DNA of 64,000 nucleotides from Rhodococcus sp. KRD197 (GTDB lineage: Bacteria > Actinomycetota > Actinomycetes > Mycobacteriales > Mycobacteriaceae), in assembly GCF_017168235.1 (NCBI RefSeq), contig NZ_JABFAO010000009.1, forward strand, positions 186,001 to 250,000, given 5' to 3'. Under the pieces are notes generated by a model, which did not search any database, was not told the DNA's origin, and saw only the letters and a list, made by a program, of their open reading frames with translations. Of the stretch, positions 23,331-30,800 are shown one piece after another (the stretch's first letter is position 1; each line of letters begins with the position of its first letter). The translations under genes and the position numbers were made by a program.

Positions 23331-24586
23331 GTCTGCCTACTTCCTACGCTCGTCAGTTCTGTAGCTTTTACGTCGCCGATGTCGCCTCGGACCATGCGCG
23401 CGACGGTCTCGGTGAGCATCCTCACGCCGTCGAGCAGGTCGTTTTCGCGGGTCAGTTCTTTCTCGCTGTGCGAGATGCCGTCGACGCTGGGGACGAACAG
23501 CATGACCGTCGGGACGATGTCTTTCAGGTTCACCGAGTCGTGGCCGGCCATGGTGAGCATCCGGCGATACGACAGGCCCAGATCCTTCGCAGCCTCCTCG
23601 GCGAGTTCGACGCCCTCGCTCTGGTAACTGGTGGACGGGCGCAGCGCGGAGGTGTCGATGCTGATGTGCACCTCGGTTTCCTGAGCGATGGCCGCGAGCA
23701 GCATGTTGTGGGCCTGCTCGAGCACGTCGGGATCCGACGATCTGACGTCGATGGCCATGGTGACCTTCGACGGTACGACGATGGGGGAGTTGGGTTCGAC
23801 GTCGAACTGCCCGACCGACGCCAACAGCAGACCGTCGGGGAACTGCGTGGTGAGTTCCCGGGCGGCGAGGACGATCTTGCTGGCGCCGACCAACGCATCG
23901 TGACGCAGTGCCATATGCGTGGCACCGGTATGCGATTGCTCGCCGTGCACGGTGATCGAGTACTTGCGCGCCGCCCAGTTGGCCGACACGATCCCGATGG
24001 TCGCGCCTTCGGTTTCGAGGATCGGGCCCTGCTCGATGTGGATCTCGGCGTAGGAGACGGCCTCGGGCGCGGTACCGTCGCCGTGGAAACCGATATCGGA
24101 CAGGGCGTCTCGGACGCTGATGCCGGCGCGGTCGGTGGCCATCAGGATGTCCTCGGCGTCGAACTTGCCGATGAAGACCCCGCTTCCCATCAGGCTGGGT
24201 GAGAAGCGGGAGCCCTCCTCGTTGAACCAGTTGACCACCGCGAGGTTGAACTGCGGAGTCACAGAGCCTCGTTCGACGTGTTCCTTGATGTGATGTGCGG
24301 CGTGGGCTGCGGCGAGGACACCGTAGGCGCCGTCGTACTTTCCGGCCGTCGGCTGGCTGTCGAGATGCGAGCCGACGAGCACATACGGTGCGCCGGGCAC
24401 GAACTCCACCGTGCCGAACATGTTGCCGACCGAGTCGACAACGGTGGTGAGGCCGTGCCGGTCGAACCAGTCGGCGAGGAACCGCCTGGTTCGACCGTCG
24501 TCCGCAGTCGCTGCCTCCCGGTGCACGCCGCCATTGGCGGTGGCACCGATCGAGGACAGCGCGTCGAAATCGGACATGAAGTGCAT
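23327..24586 (-). CDS. M20-family amidohydrolase (N-carbamoylase/allantoate-hydrolase type)
   Basis: The 419-residue metal enzyme shows GSHLDSQPTAGKYDGAYG, NWFNEEGSRFSPSLMGS, and ELHIEQGP-like YAEIHIEQGPILE, the metal and catalytic positions of Zn-dependent hydrolases such as N-carbamoyl-amino-acid hydrolase and allantoate amidohydrolase. VHGEQSHTGATHMALRHDA marks the dimerisation domain and GISHSEKE the final histidine. It hydrolyses a C-N bond in an ureido or amide compound. Its ATG shares one base with the symporter stop. The substrate cannot be told from sequence. Confidence 0.85.
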   Translation of the reverse strand: MHFMSDFDALSSIGATANGGVHREAATADDGRTRRFLADWFDRHGLTTVVDSVGNMFGTVEFVPGAPYVLVGSHLDSQPTAGKYDGAYGVLAAAHAAHHIKEHVERGSVTPQFNLAVVNWFNEEGSRFSPSLMGSGVFIGKFDAEDILMATDRAGISVRDALSDIGFHGDGTAPEAVSYAEIHIEQGPILETEGATIGIVSANWAARKYSITVHGEQSHTGATHMALRHDALVGASKIVLAARELTTQFPDGLLLASVGQFDVEPNSPIVVPSKVTMAIDVRSSDPDVLEQAHNMLLAAIAQETEVHISIDTSALRPSTSYQSEGVELAEEAAKDLGLSYRRMLTMAGHDSVNLKDIVPTVMLFVPSVDGISHSEKELTRENDLLDGVRMLTETVARMVRGDIGDVKATELTSVGSRQT

Positions 24587-26148
24587 CAGATTTTCTCCGG
24601 AGCGGGGTTGGTGGCGAGTTCCTCGATCTGGTCCTCGAAGGACAGGTCGACGGGGGCGGTGCGGGTGGGGCGCTTGCCGACTTCGAACATCGCGTCGACG
24701 CGTGCCTTCTCCTCGTCCGTGGTGCCGGTGGCCTTGGAGACGATGAGGAAGACCGCCAGATTGACGGCCATGCCGACGACGCCGCCGGTGAGGCTGCCGA
24801 GCCCGGCGATGTCGTCCGGGTAGATCGCAGTGAGGACCAACGCGGTGGTGAAGCCGGAGAGCATGCCGGCGATCGCGCCCTTGCCGTTGCCGCCGCGCCA
24901 GAACACGCCGAGGAACAGTGGGATGGCGAGCTGCACGACGCCCTGATACGAGATCTGCGCGAGGAGTTGCAGACGCGTCATGTTGAACGTGGCGTAGGCG
25001 ACGATCGCCGCGGCCGCCATGAACGCGAGCATGCTGCCCTTGGCTACCTTGGTGAGCTGGCTGTCGGTGAGCCTACGCTTGTTGGAGTTCACGAGATCGT
25101 TGGCGATCTGCAGGCCACAGACCTGGACGCTGCCGTCGATGTGACCCATGGATGCGGCGAACACCATGGTGGCGCCGAGTCCGAGCAGCCACGTTCCGCC
25201 GTAGCTCTCCATGATGGTGAACCAGCCGGTCTGCGGTGATTCGGCGACGGCCGGCATGACCGTGCTCGCGATGCCGACGAGCATGAGCAGGGAGTAGAAG
25301 ACACCGGAGATGAGGACGGTGCGGATGGTGCCCGCCTTCACCGCACGCACGCTCGACGCGGTGTAGATGCGTTGGAAACTCGTCGGCCAGCACAGTGATC
25401 CGACGACACCGGTGAAGATGAGGGCGAAGAGGTAGAACGGGCCGTAGGAGTCGCCGTCGCCGGGGACGCGGAGGTATTCGTCGGCGACGTCTCCGAGGGT
25501 GGCGAAGCTGATCGGGCCGCCGGCGATACCGGAGAGCAGGATCAGGCACAGCGCGGCGGAGAAGACATAGGCGACGATGCCCTGGAACATGTCGGTCATG
25601 ATGAGGCCGCGCATGCCCATCTTGACGGTCCAGTACTGGCGGATGACGATGACGGCCAAGCCGACGAACAGGCAGGTGGTGACGGACCATGCTCCGGCGC
25701 TGGCGATCTGGAAGACTTCACCGAGTGCCTGCATGCCGAGCACGACCCACGGGAAGAGCGAGACGATGCCGATGACGCTGGCGATGATCTTGGTGCCGCG
25801 GGAGTTGAAGCGCAGGCCCAGAAGATCGGGTTGTGAGCGGAGGTTGTATTTCGCGCCCCACCGCCAGGCGCGGGTGGCCATGAAGTACATCATCGCGACG
25901 CCGAGGCTCGAGTACGCCAGACCGTAGAGGCCGAACACGCCTGCGCCGCTGGCGAGTCCGAAGAAGGCGATGAACACCGCTCCGGGCCACCACGAGTTGA
26001 CGTAGCTCATCGCGACGTACCAGGGGCCGTAGCTGCGGCCGCCGACGGAGTACTCGTCGAAGGTGGGGGAGGTCTTCTGTTGGGTGGTGTAGAGGATGAA
26101 GATGACGATGGCGTAGAAGACGCCGAGCATTCCCAGCATGATCAACAT
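24586..26148 (-). CDS. Sodium:solute symporter (SSS family)
   Basis: This 520-residue protein has about 13 hydrophobic segments, starting MLIMLGMLGVFYAIVIFILY. The SSS-family pattern is clear in YVNSWWPGAVFIAFFGLASG and in DMFQGIVAYVFSAALCLILL. It should import the pathway substrate with Na+. A 92-residue two-TM protein is encoded immediately upstream, a usual partner of such symporters. The acidic cytosolic tail ends FEDQIEELATNPAPEKI. Confidence 0.85.
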   Translation of the reverse strand: MLIMLGMLGVFYAIVIFILYTTQQKTSPTFDEYSVGGRSYGPWYVAMSYVNSWWPGAVFIAFFGLASGAGVFGLYGLAYSSLGVAMMYFMATRAWRWGAKYNLRSQPDLLGLRFNSRGTKIIASVIGIVSLFPWVVLGMQALGEVFQIASAGAWSVTTCLFVGLAVIVIRQYWTVKMGMRGLIMTDMFQGIVAYVFSAALCLILLSGIAGGPISFATLGDVADEYLRVPGDGDSYGPFYLFALIFTGVVGSLCWPTSFQRIYTASSVRAVKAGTIRTVLISGVFYSLLMLVGIASTVMPAVAESPQTGWFTIMESYGGTWLLGLGATMVFAASMGHIDGSVQVCGLQIANDLVNSNKRRLTDSQLTKVAKGSMLAFMAAAAIVAYATFNMTRLQLLAQISYQGVVQLAIPLFLGVFWRGGNGKGAIAGMLSGFTTALVLTAIYPDDIAGLGSLTGGVVGMAVNLAVFLIVSKATGTTDEEKARVDAMFEVGKRPTRTAPVDLSFEDQIEELATNPAPEKI

Positions 26149-26149
26149 G

Positions 26150-26428
26150 TCATTCTCCAGTGAGGGGGTGGGTTTCGGGCAGGAGGTCTTCGTCGAGTTC
26201 GCCGCGGATGTCCTCGACGATGTAGAGGCCCCACAGGGTGAATCCGAGGACGAGGCCGTTGATCAGCCAGTACATGATGGCAAACGGAACGCCGAGGATC
26301 TCGTAGCGAATTCCGCTGCCCCACATGTAGAGCGGCGGGAACAGGGCGAAGAGCAGCGCCACTGCGTAGGTGCCGCCGAAGAAGGTCATGATGCTCTGCC
26401 GGCTCAGGCCGCGAATGTACTCTTTCAT
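26150..26428 (-). CDS. Small two-TM partner of the symporter
   Basis: The 92-residue protein starts at ATG 26428 (MKEYIRGLSRQSIMTFFGGT). It has hydrophobic segments YAVALLFALFPPLYMW and AIMYWLINGLVLGFTLWGLY and an acidic tail (DIRGELDEDLLPETHP). Small proteins of this type are encoded with SSS transporters and are presumed subunits or assembly factors. One base separates it from the symporter start. Confidence 0.75.
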   Translation of the reverse strand: MKEYIRGLSRQSIMTFFGGTYAVALLFALFPPLYMWGSGIRYEILGVPFAIMYWLINGLVLGFTLWGLYIVEDIRGELDEDLLPETHPLTGE

Positions 26429-26433
26429 GTGCG

Positions 26434-27198
26434 TCATCCTTGGTTGACTATTTTGAGAACCGAGTCGTGAACTGCGCCGTTGGACGCAATTCCGTTGCCG
26501 CAATCGAAATCTCGCGCACCGTCGAGCGAGGTGAACGTGCCGCCGGCCTCCTCGATGATGACCGGCATGGGAGCGAGGTCGTATGTCTGCGTGGTGTAGT
26601 CGACGATCGCCTCGGCTTGGCCGCACGCGACCATCATGTAGCCGTAGGCGTCGCCCCAGGTTCGTAGTACTGCGCCTGCGGCGTGCAGGTCGACGATGAC
26701 ATCGGGGTGCCAGTCCTCGAGCCACGTCGCCATGACATAGGCGCCGTCGAGTTCTGTGCGGTCCGAGACGTGCACCCGAGTCCCGTTCTTCCAGCAGCCC
26801 TTGCCGCGCTCGGCGTGCATGAGGATGTCGGCGTTGGGGATGTTGATGACCCCGAAGACGATCTCTTCCTCTTCCTGTAGCGCGATCAGGTTGGCGTACA
26901 GCGGAACTCCGTGTACGAAGGACTTCGTCCCGTCGATGGGGTCGACGATCCAGCGGTACTGGGATGTGCCGATGGTCTCCTCGAACTCCTCGCCGAGGAA
27001 GCTGTCGGTGGGGAAGTGCTGTGCGACGGCATCTCTGATGTGTTGCTCGATCTCGCGATCGGCCTGCGTAACAGGGGAACCGTCCTGTTTTGCCTCGACG
27101 GTGAGGGCTGAGGTGTCGAACCAGCGGCGGGCGATTTCTCCCGCCGAGCGGGCGAGCGTCACGCCGAGGGCGGCGCGAGCCGACCGGGAATCGTCCAC
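26434..27198 (-). CDS. Inositol-monophosphatase-family phosphatase (HisN-like)
   Basis: Taken from GTG 27198 (VDDSRSARAALGVTLARSAG), the protein has 254 residues. Metal motifs are FLGEEFEE, WIVDPIDGTKSFVHG and WGDAYGYMMVACGQAEAIVD, as in Mg-dependent inositol-phosphate and histidinol-phosphate phosphatases. The upstream extension to 27324 runs through the promoter and operator region and looks non-coding. As first gene of the catabolic operon it probably dephosphorylates a pathway intermediate rather than serving histidine synthesis; that is inference from context. Confidence 0.8.
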   Translation of the reverse strand: MDDSRSARAALGVTLARSAGEIARRWFDTSALTVEAKQDGSPVTQADREIEQHIRDAVAQHFPTDSFLGEEFEETIGTSQYRWIVDPIDGTKSFVHGVPLYANLIALQEEEEIVFGVINIPNADILMHAERGKGCWKNGTRVHVSDRTELDGAYVMATWLEDWHPDVIVDLHAAGAVLRTWGDAYGYMMVACGQAEAIVDYTTQTYDLAPMPVIIEEAGGTFTSLDGARDFDCGNGIASNGAVHDSVLKIVNQG

Positions 27199-27248
27199 AG
27201 TGGTGCACCCTTCGGTAGGAGTTTTCTCTGACGTGGAGAACGATGCTC

Positions 27249-27270
27249 GTAGACCATTTCTGGTTTTGCT
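27249..27270. promoter_or_regulatory. Putative GntR operator, catabolic operon
   Basis: The inverted repeat ACCATTTCTGGT (27253-27264; half-sites ACCA and TGGT) lies between the divergent phosphatase operon and gntR. The surrounding bases GTAGACCATT and CTGGTT are repeated before the amine oxidase operon at 30606-30627. Occurrence at exactly these two operons makes it the likely site of the adjacent regulator. Confidence 0.6.
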
Positions 27271-27421
27271 CGTCGTGTGTGAACTGCGTGTAACGCATTT
27301 CGGGGGTCGAATGACATAGGACACCAGCGGTGTTAATCGTGCGTAAAACTGCAGGTAGATGAACGTTGAATCGGTTCTGTGGGGGCTAGGTTTGTCCTAA
27401 CTTGCTATCGGAGGTGAACCG

Positions 27422-28201
27422 TTGCTGATCATGGAACACACCCATGCCGCCCTGCTTCGGTTGGTGGCCGAGCTCGAGCAGCGCTCGGTGCCCCGTCTGC
27501 CGCCCGAGCGTGAGTTGGCGGAGCGGCTGGGGACCTCGCGTACCACCGTCCGCAAAGCCATGGACCTGCTCGAACGCGACGGGGTGATCCGTCGCATGAA
27601 GGGCCGCGCCGGCGGTGCATACCTGACCTCGGTGGTGCCAGGATCACCCTCGCCGGAGAGCGCGCTGTCGGTGTGTCAGAGTCGACGGTTGCTGCGCAGC
27701 CTCAACACGGTCAAGGGCGTGCCGCAGATGTTGCACGAGCAGGGCTTTCGTGACGGAACGAAGGTGATTTCAGCGCGGATGGCGTCGCCCTCGGCCGATG
27801 CGGCCCGGGTGCTGGGCGAGGAACCGGCAGTGTCGTTGCTGCGCTTGCGGTTTGCCGACGGCGACACCCTCTCGCTCGAGCAGATGTATCTCAGCGGCAG
27901 CATCTGTGGGCGGGTGCTCGAGACGCCGCTGAACTCGGTCTACGAGACGCTGCGAAACAAGCTCGGGATTTCGGTCTGCATGGCGGATGAGTCGATCGAA
28001 CTGGCCACGCTGTCTGCTCCCGCTGGGGCGCTGCTCGGACAACCCGAGGGCACAGCGGTGCTCAAGCTCGAGCGCATCGGCTACGACCAGCAGGCAAGGC
28101 CGGTCGAATACTCCGTGGATCTCTTCCGCGCCGACCGAACCCGGTTGAATGTGCGGACCAGCTCGTTGGTGAGTGCGTCGGTAGGCGCTTCGCGCATGTG
28201 A
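27422..28201 (+). CDS. GntR/HutC-family regulator with UTRA domain
   Basis: This 259-residue regulator starts at TTG 27422 with GGAGG seven bases before. Residues 20-65 are a winged helix (RELAERLGTSRTTVRKAMDL then LERDGVIRRMKGRAGG). From residue 95 the UTRA ligand domain shows DGDTLSLEQMYLSG and VLKLERIGYDQQARPVEYSV. HutC-type proteins are mostly repressors released by a pathway metabolite. It is divergent from the nine-gene operon and convergent with the amine oxidase operon. Its TGA lies inside the left arm of a large hairpin. Confidence 0.85.
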   Translation: MLIMEHTHAALLRLVAELEQRSVPRLPPERELAERLGTSRTTVRKAMDLLERDGVIRRMKGRAGGAYLTSVVPGSPSPESALSVCQSRRLLRSLNTVKGVPQMLHEQGFRDGTKVISARMASPSADAARVLGEEPAVSLLRLRFADGDTLSLEQMYLSGSICGRVLETPLNSVYETLRNKLGISVCMADESIELATLSAPAGALLGQPEGTAVLKLERIGYDQQARPVEYSVDLFRADRTRLNVRTSSLVSASVGASRM

Positions 28202-28240
28202 GTGGAAATACATAGTGGGACACGTATTTTCACTCACATG
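28195..28240. repeat. Hairpin element, copy 1
   Basis: CATGTGAGTGGAAATAC (28195-28211) pairs with GTATTTTCACTCACATG (28224-28240) around loop ATAGTGGGACAC. The pairing continues imperfectly through flanking GGCGCTTCGC and GGCGAAGCCGCC, to about 70 bases. It lies between convergent gntR and the amine oxidase gene and may serve as a two-way terminator. Copies are at 58360 and 60077. Confidence 0.8.
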
Positions 28241-28252
28241 CGGCGAAGCCGC

Positions 28253-30196
28253 CTAACAGCAATGCCCGTCGGTCTTGGGGACCTCCGGCGCCAGATCGAG
28301 CATCGGATTGCCGTCGAAGAAGCCAGTTGGTTTGAGGTGCAGACTGACGTGACTGACCGGCATGACCGGCCAATCCTCCGGCCGAACCACGTGGTGAGCA
28401 GCGATCGTCGGCCAGATCACCAGGTCAGCGCCGTCGATCGAACGATCCTGCGCGGTATAGGCAACGAGCCCGTCATGTCCCGGATTCTGCGCCACGTACT
28501 CGCCCGCCGCATATCGTTCACGCTCGGCATACGGAGTCGCCCACAGATGCTTGGTGGCGAAACCACCCCGCCGGGCCTGCTGTGAACCCGGCTGCGCCAG
28601 CGGCAACGCGACGGCGCCCGACGGTTCGATCTTGTAGCCGATGTGTCCACCCAGCTTGTTCTTCTTGTCGGCATTGGCGATCAACCACGATCGCGCCTTC
28701 AACGGATCTGCGACGCGCTGCGCCTCGGACTCGGTGGTGAGCTGCCGCTTGGTCTGACGCCACGCGTTGCCGTGCGGGTTCTCCGGCCCGGCAGGCACTG
28801 CCTCGGCTTCGAGCTCGTACAGATTGTTGCGTTCACCGTCGACCTTCATGTCCATCCGGACGCTGAAGAAATGCTGGTGGTGCGGACCGTACAGACCGGG
28901 AGCGACGAGAGTGCCGAACTCCGGGATCTGCCCCGGTTCGATCGCGCCAGTGGAAATGATGCCCGTCAGCTTGATCTCGAACTCGATCGAACCGTCCAGA
29001 TACAGGTGCCAGTAGAAGCCGTAGTCGTAGTTGCCGACCGTCGCGAAGAACGACACGACCAGCCGGCGGTTGCGCCGAACCTGGCCGAGGTTGTCACGGA
29101 AATCCGTGTGCTTCCAGCCGATGCTGTAGTCCTCCTCGTGCATGCAGATCGCATTCGGCAGCTCGATCGGCTGACCGTCCTGATCGTTGACGTATGCATC
29201 GAAGTAGTGGATCTCACCGAGGCAATCGCAGCCCAACTGCAACGAATTCGCGAGCACACCCAACCCGTATTCACCCTCGTCGAAGACATTCTTGTTCCAC
29301 TGACTGTCGCCGGGATCGCCATAGGGGACATACATCTCCGACAGCGACGCGCGATGGATGACAGGACGCTCGGTGCCGCGGTCGACGTAGTTCACCTCGT
29401 GCAGCACCAATCCCTCGCGCGGGGTGAAGCCGACGCGCAGCCGCCAGTTGGCCCACTCGACGTAGTGGCCGTCGACGGTGAAGGACGGGCCGTCGGGTTG
29501 AGCGATGTCGATGGTCTTCATCGGTGCTCGCTGCTGCGCGAACTCGGGCACGTTCCCGGGGCGCTCGTAGAAGCCGGGCAGGTAGTTTCCGGGTGACTGG
29601 GGGATGGGCACCACACCGGTATCGGCGACACCGACGACCTCCATCGTGTCCATGTCAACCGTCACCACCAGGTTCTCGACGGGCCGCGCATATCCGTTCT
29701 CCTGCGCCTCGCTACGAACGAAAGTCAGTGGCCGCGCGAGGCGTCGACCACCGGGGTTGTCCTCGTCCATGGTGTGGCCGCTGGCCCACTTGTCGACCAT
29801 CGCGAGGGAAAAGTCGGTGACGCCGCGCTTGATCATCGCTTCTTGCCAGCGTGGGTCGGCCTTGATGACCTCCTCGCACTGGAGGAACTCTTCGAGCGTG
29901 ATGGGCGGCTGGGCGTCGGCGATTTCGGTGTAGCTGACGACGGAATCGGCGGTGAGCGAAACAACGGCCTCGAACGTGGCCTGGGCGCCGCGGTCCCGGA
30001 GCACGATGAATGCCTGACGGTCGGAAAGTGGTTGTTTCAGAGCTTCTTTCGACGGTTCGTGCAGTTCGATGTAGACGAATCGGGCCGAGGGCGTGAGGTT
30101 CTGTTCGCGTTTCACGATCGCCGACGCCTGCGCGATCTCCAGCGGGCTGAGCGGCTCCAGCGGGTGGGTGGTGACGGTCGCGAACGTGTCGGTCAT
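28253..30196 (-). CDS. Copper amine oxidase (primary-amine oxidase)
   Basis: The 647-residue enzyme closely follows the Arthrobacter-type copper amine oxidases. It has the general base in NVFDEGEYGLG (Asp306), the TPQ precursor tyrosine in TVGNYDYGF (Tyr390), copper ligands in HHQHFF (His440, His442), CMHEEDYSIGWKHTD, and C-terminal WPVMPV...LKPTGFFDGNP. It oxidises primary amines to aldehydes with release of ammonia and hydrogen peroxide. The ATG at 30196 overlaps the stop of a small membrane protein. A longer frame upstream is only the other reading of that gene. The aldehyde product could feed the SDR of the neighbouring operon. Confidence 0.9.
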   Translation of the reverse strand: MTDTFATVTTHPLEPLSPLEIAQASAIVKREQNLTPSARFVYIELHEPSKEALKQPLSDRQAFIVLRDRGAQATFEAVVSLTADSVVSYTEIADAQPPITLEEFLQCEEVIKADPRWQEAMIKRGVTDFSLAMVDKWASGHTMDEDNPGGRRLARPLTFVRSEAQENGYARPVENLVVTVDMDTMEVVGVADTGVVPIPQSPGNYLPGFYERPGNVPEFAQQRAPMKTIDIAQPDGPSFTVDGHYVEWANWRLRVGFTPREGLVLHEVNYVDRGTERPVIHRASLSEMYVPYGDPGDSQWNKNVFDEGEYGLGVLANSLQLGCDCLGEIHYFDAYVNDQDGQPIELPNAICMHEEDYSIGWKHTDFRDNLGQVRRNRRLVVSFFATVGNYDYGFYWHLYLDGSIEFEIKLTGIISTGAIEPGQIPEFGTLVAPGLYGPHHQHFFSVRMDMKVDGERNNLYELEAEAVPAGPENPHGNAWRQTKRQLTTESEAQRVADPLKARSWLIANADKKNKLGGHIGYKIEPSGAVALPLAQPGSQQARRGGFATKHLWATPYAERERYAAGEYVAQNPGHDGLVAYTAQDRSIDGADLVIWPTIAAHHVVRPEDWPVMPVSHVSLHLKPTGFFDGNPMLDLAPEVPKTDGHCC

Positions 30197-30564
30197 CGAA
30201 GCTCCTGCAATCGGTTGGGAAAAAACTCGGACGGAATTCTGCGGGTACGAAAGAAGACGACGGACCCTGCGAGGAACAACTCCAGCGCGGCGACGGCGGA
30301 TGCGGCAGACATACTCGGTGTCTGGCTGACGACATGGTGGTGGCCTGAGGGGAAGGACGAGTGCGCGAGCAACATCCCTGCGCTCGTGACAGCCACCATT
30401 ACCCACGCCCGGAGTTCGTGGGATCGCCACAGGTCGACGGCGCAGAACACGCACAGCAAAGCCATTGCCGCGAGGATCGCGTCCGAGAAATCGGCGACAC
30501 CCATGCGCAGATGCAGAACCGCGGAGGTCAACGCCAGCGCAGCAGCGAATCTGCTGATCCACAT
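30193..30564 (-). CDS. Small membrane protein of the amine oxidase operon
   Basis: The 123-residue protein from ATG 30564 has four hydrophobic segments (FAAALALTSAVLHLRMG, ILAAMALLCVFCAVDLW, LRAWVMVAVTSAGMLLAHSS, AVAALELFLAGSVVFF). A histidine-rich loop SSFPSGHHHVV could bind metal, perhaps copper for the oxidase; this is speculation. The stop overlaps the oxidase start (ATGA). It is first in the operon, behind the putative operator. Confidence 0.7.
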   Translation of the reverse strand: MWISRFAAALALTSAVLHLRMGVADFSDAILAAMALLCVFCAVDLWRSHELRAWVMVAVTSAGMLLAHSSFPSGHHHVVSQTPSMSAASAVAALELFLAGSVVFFRTRRIPSEFFPNRLQELR

Positions 30565-30605
30565 TGGTGCACTCCCGTCGTCGACTGTGGATTCTGACGC
30601 TATGG

Positions 30606-30627
30606 GTAGACCATTACTGGTTCTCGC
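30606..30627. promoter_or_regulatory. Putative GntR operator, amine oxidase operon
   Basis: ACCATTACTGGT (30610-30621) sits in the flanks GTAGACC and GGTTCTCGC, about 40 bases before the minus-strand operon start at 30564. It differs from the site at 27253 by one base inside the palindrome. Confidence 0.6.
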
Positions 30628-30800
30628 AAATCGTGTGAGGGGTGTGTAACTGCGCAGACCCTCTTACTTCTCGAACGTCGAGTCCTCCGAGGTGCGCACG
30701 ATTGCCCGGCAGAGCCATCGCGACGGAGGCTGCTGATCACGACAATACCGCCGACGTCCAGGCCCAGGACGTTGAAGGCGCTTGGAATGTGCCAGAACAC

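Noticed and set aside
30197..30562. N-terminal extension of the amine oxidase frame
   Set aside because: It is the alternate frame of the small membrane protein. The oxidase has a normal ATG overlapping that gene's stop.
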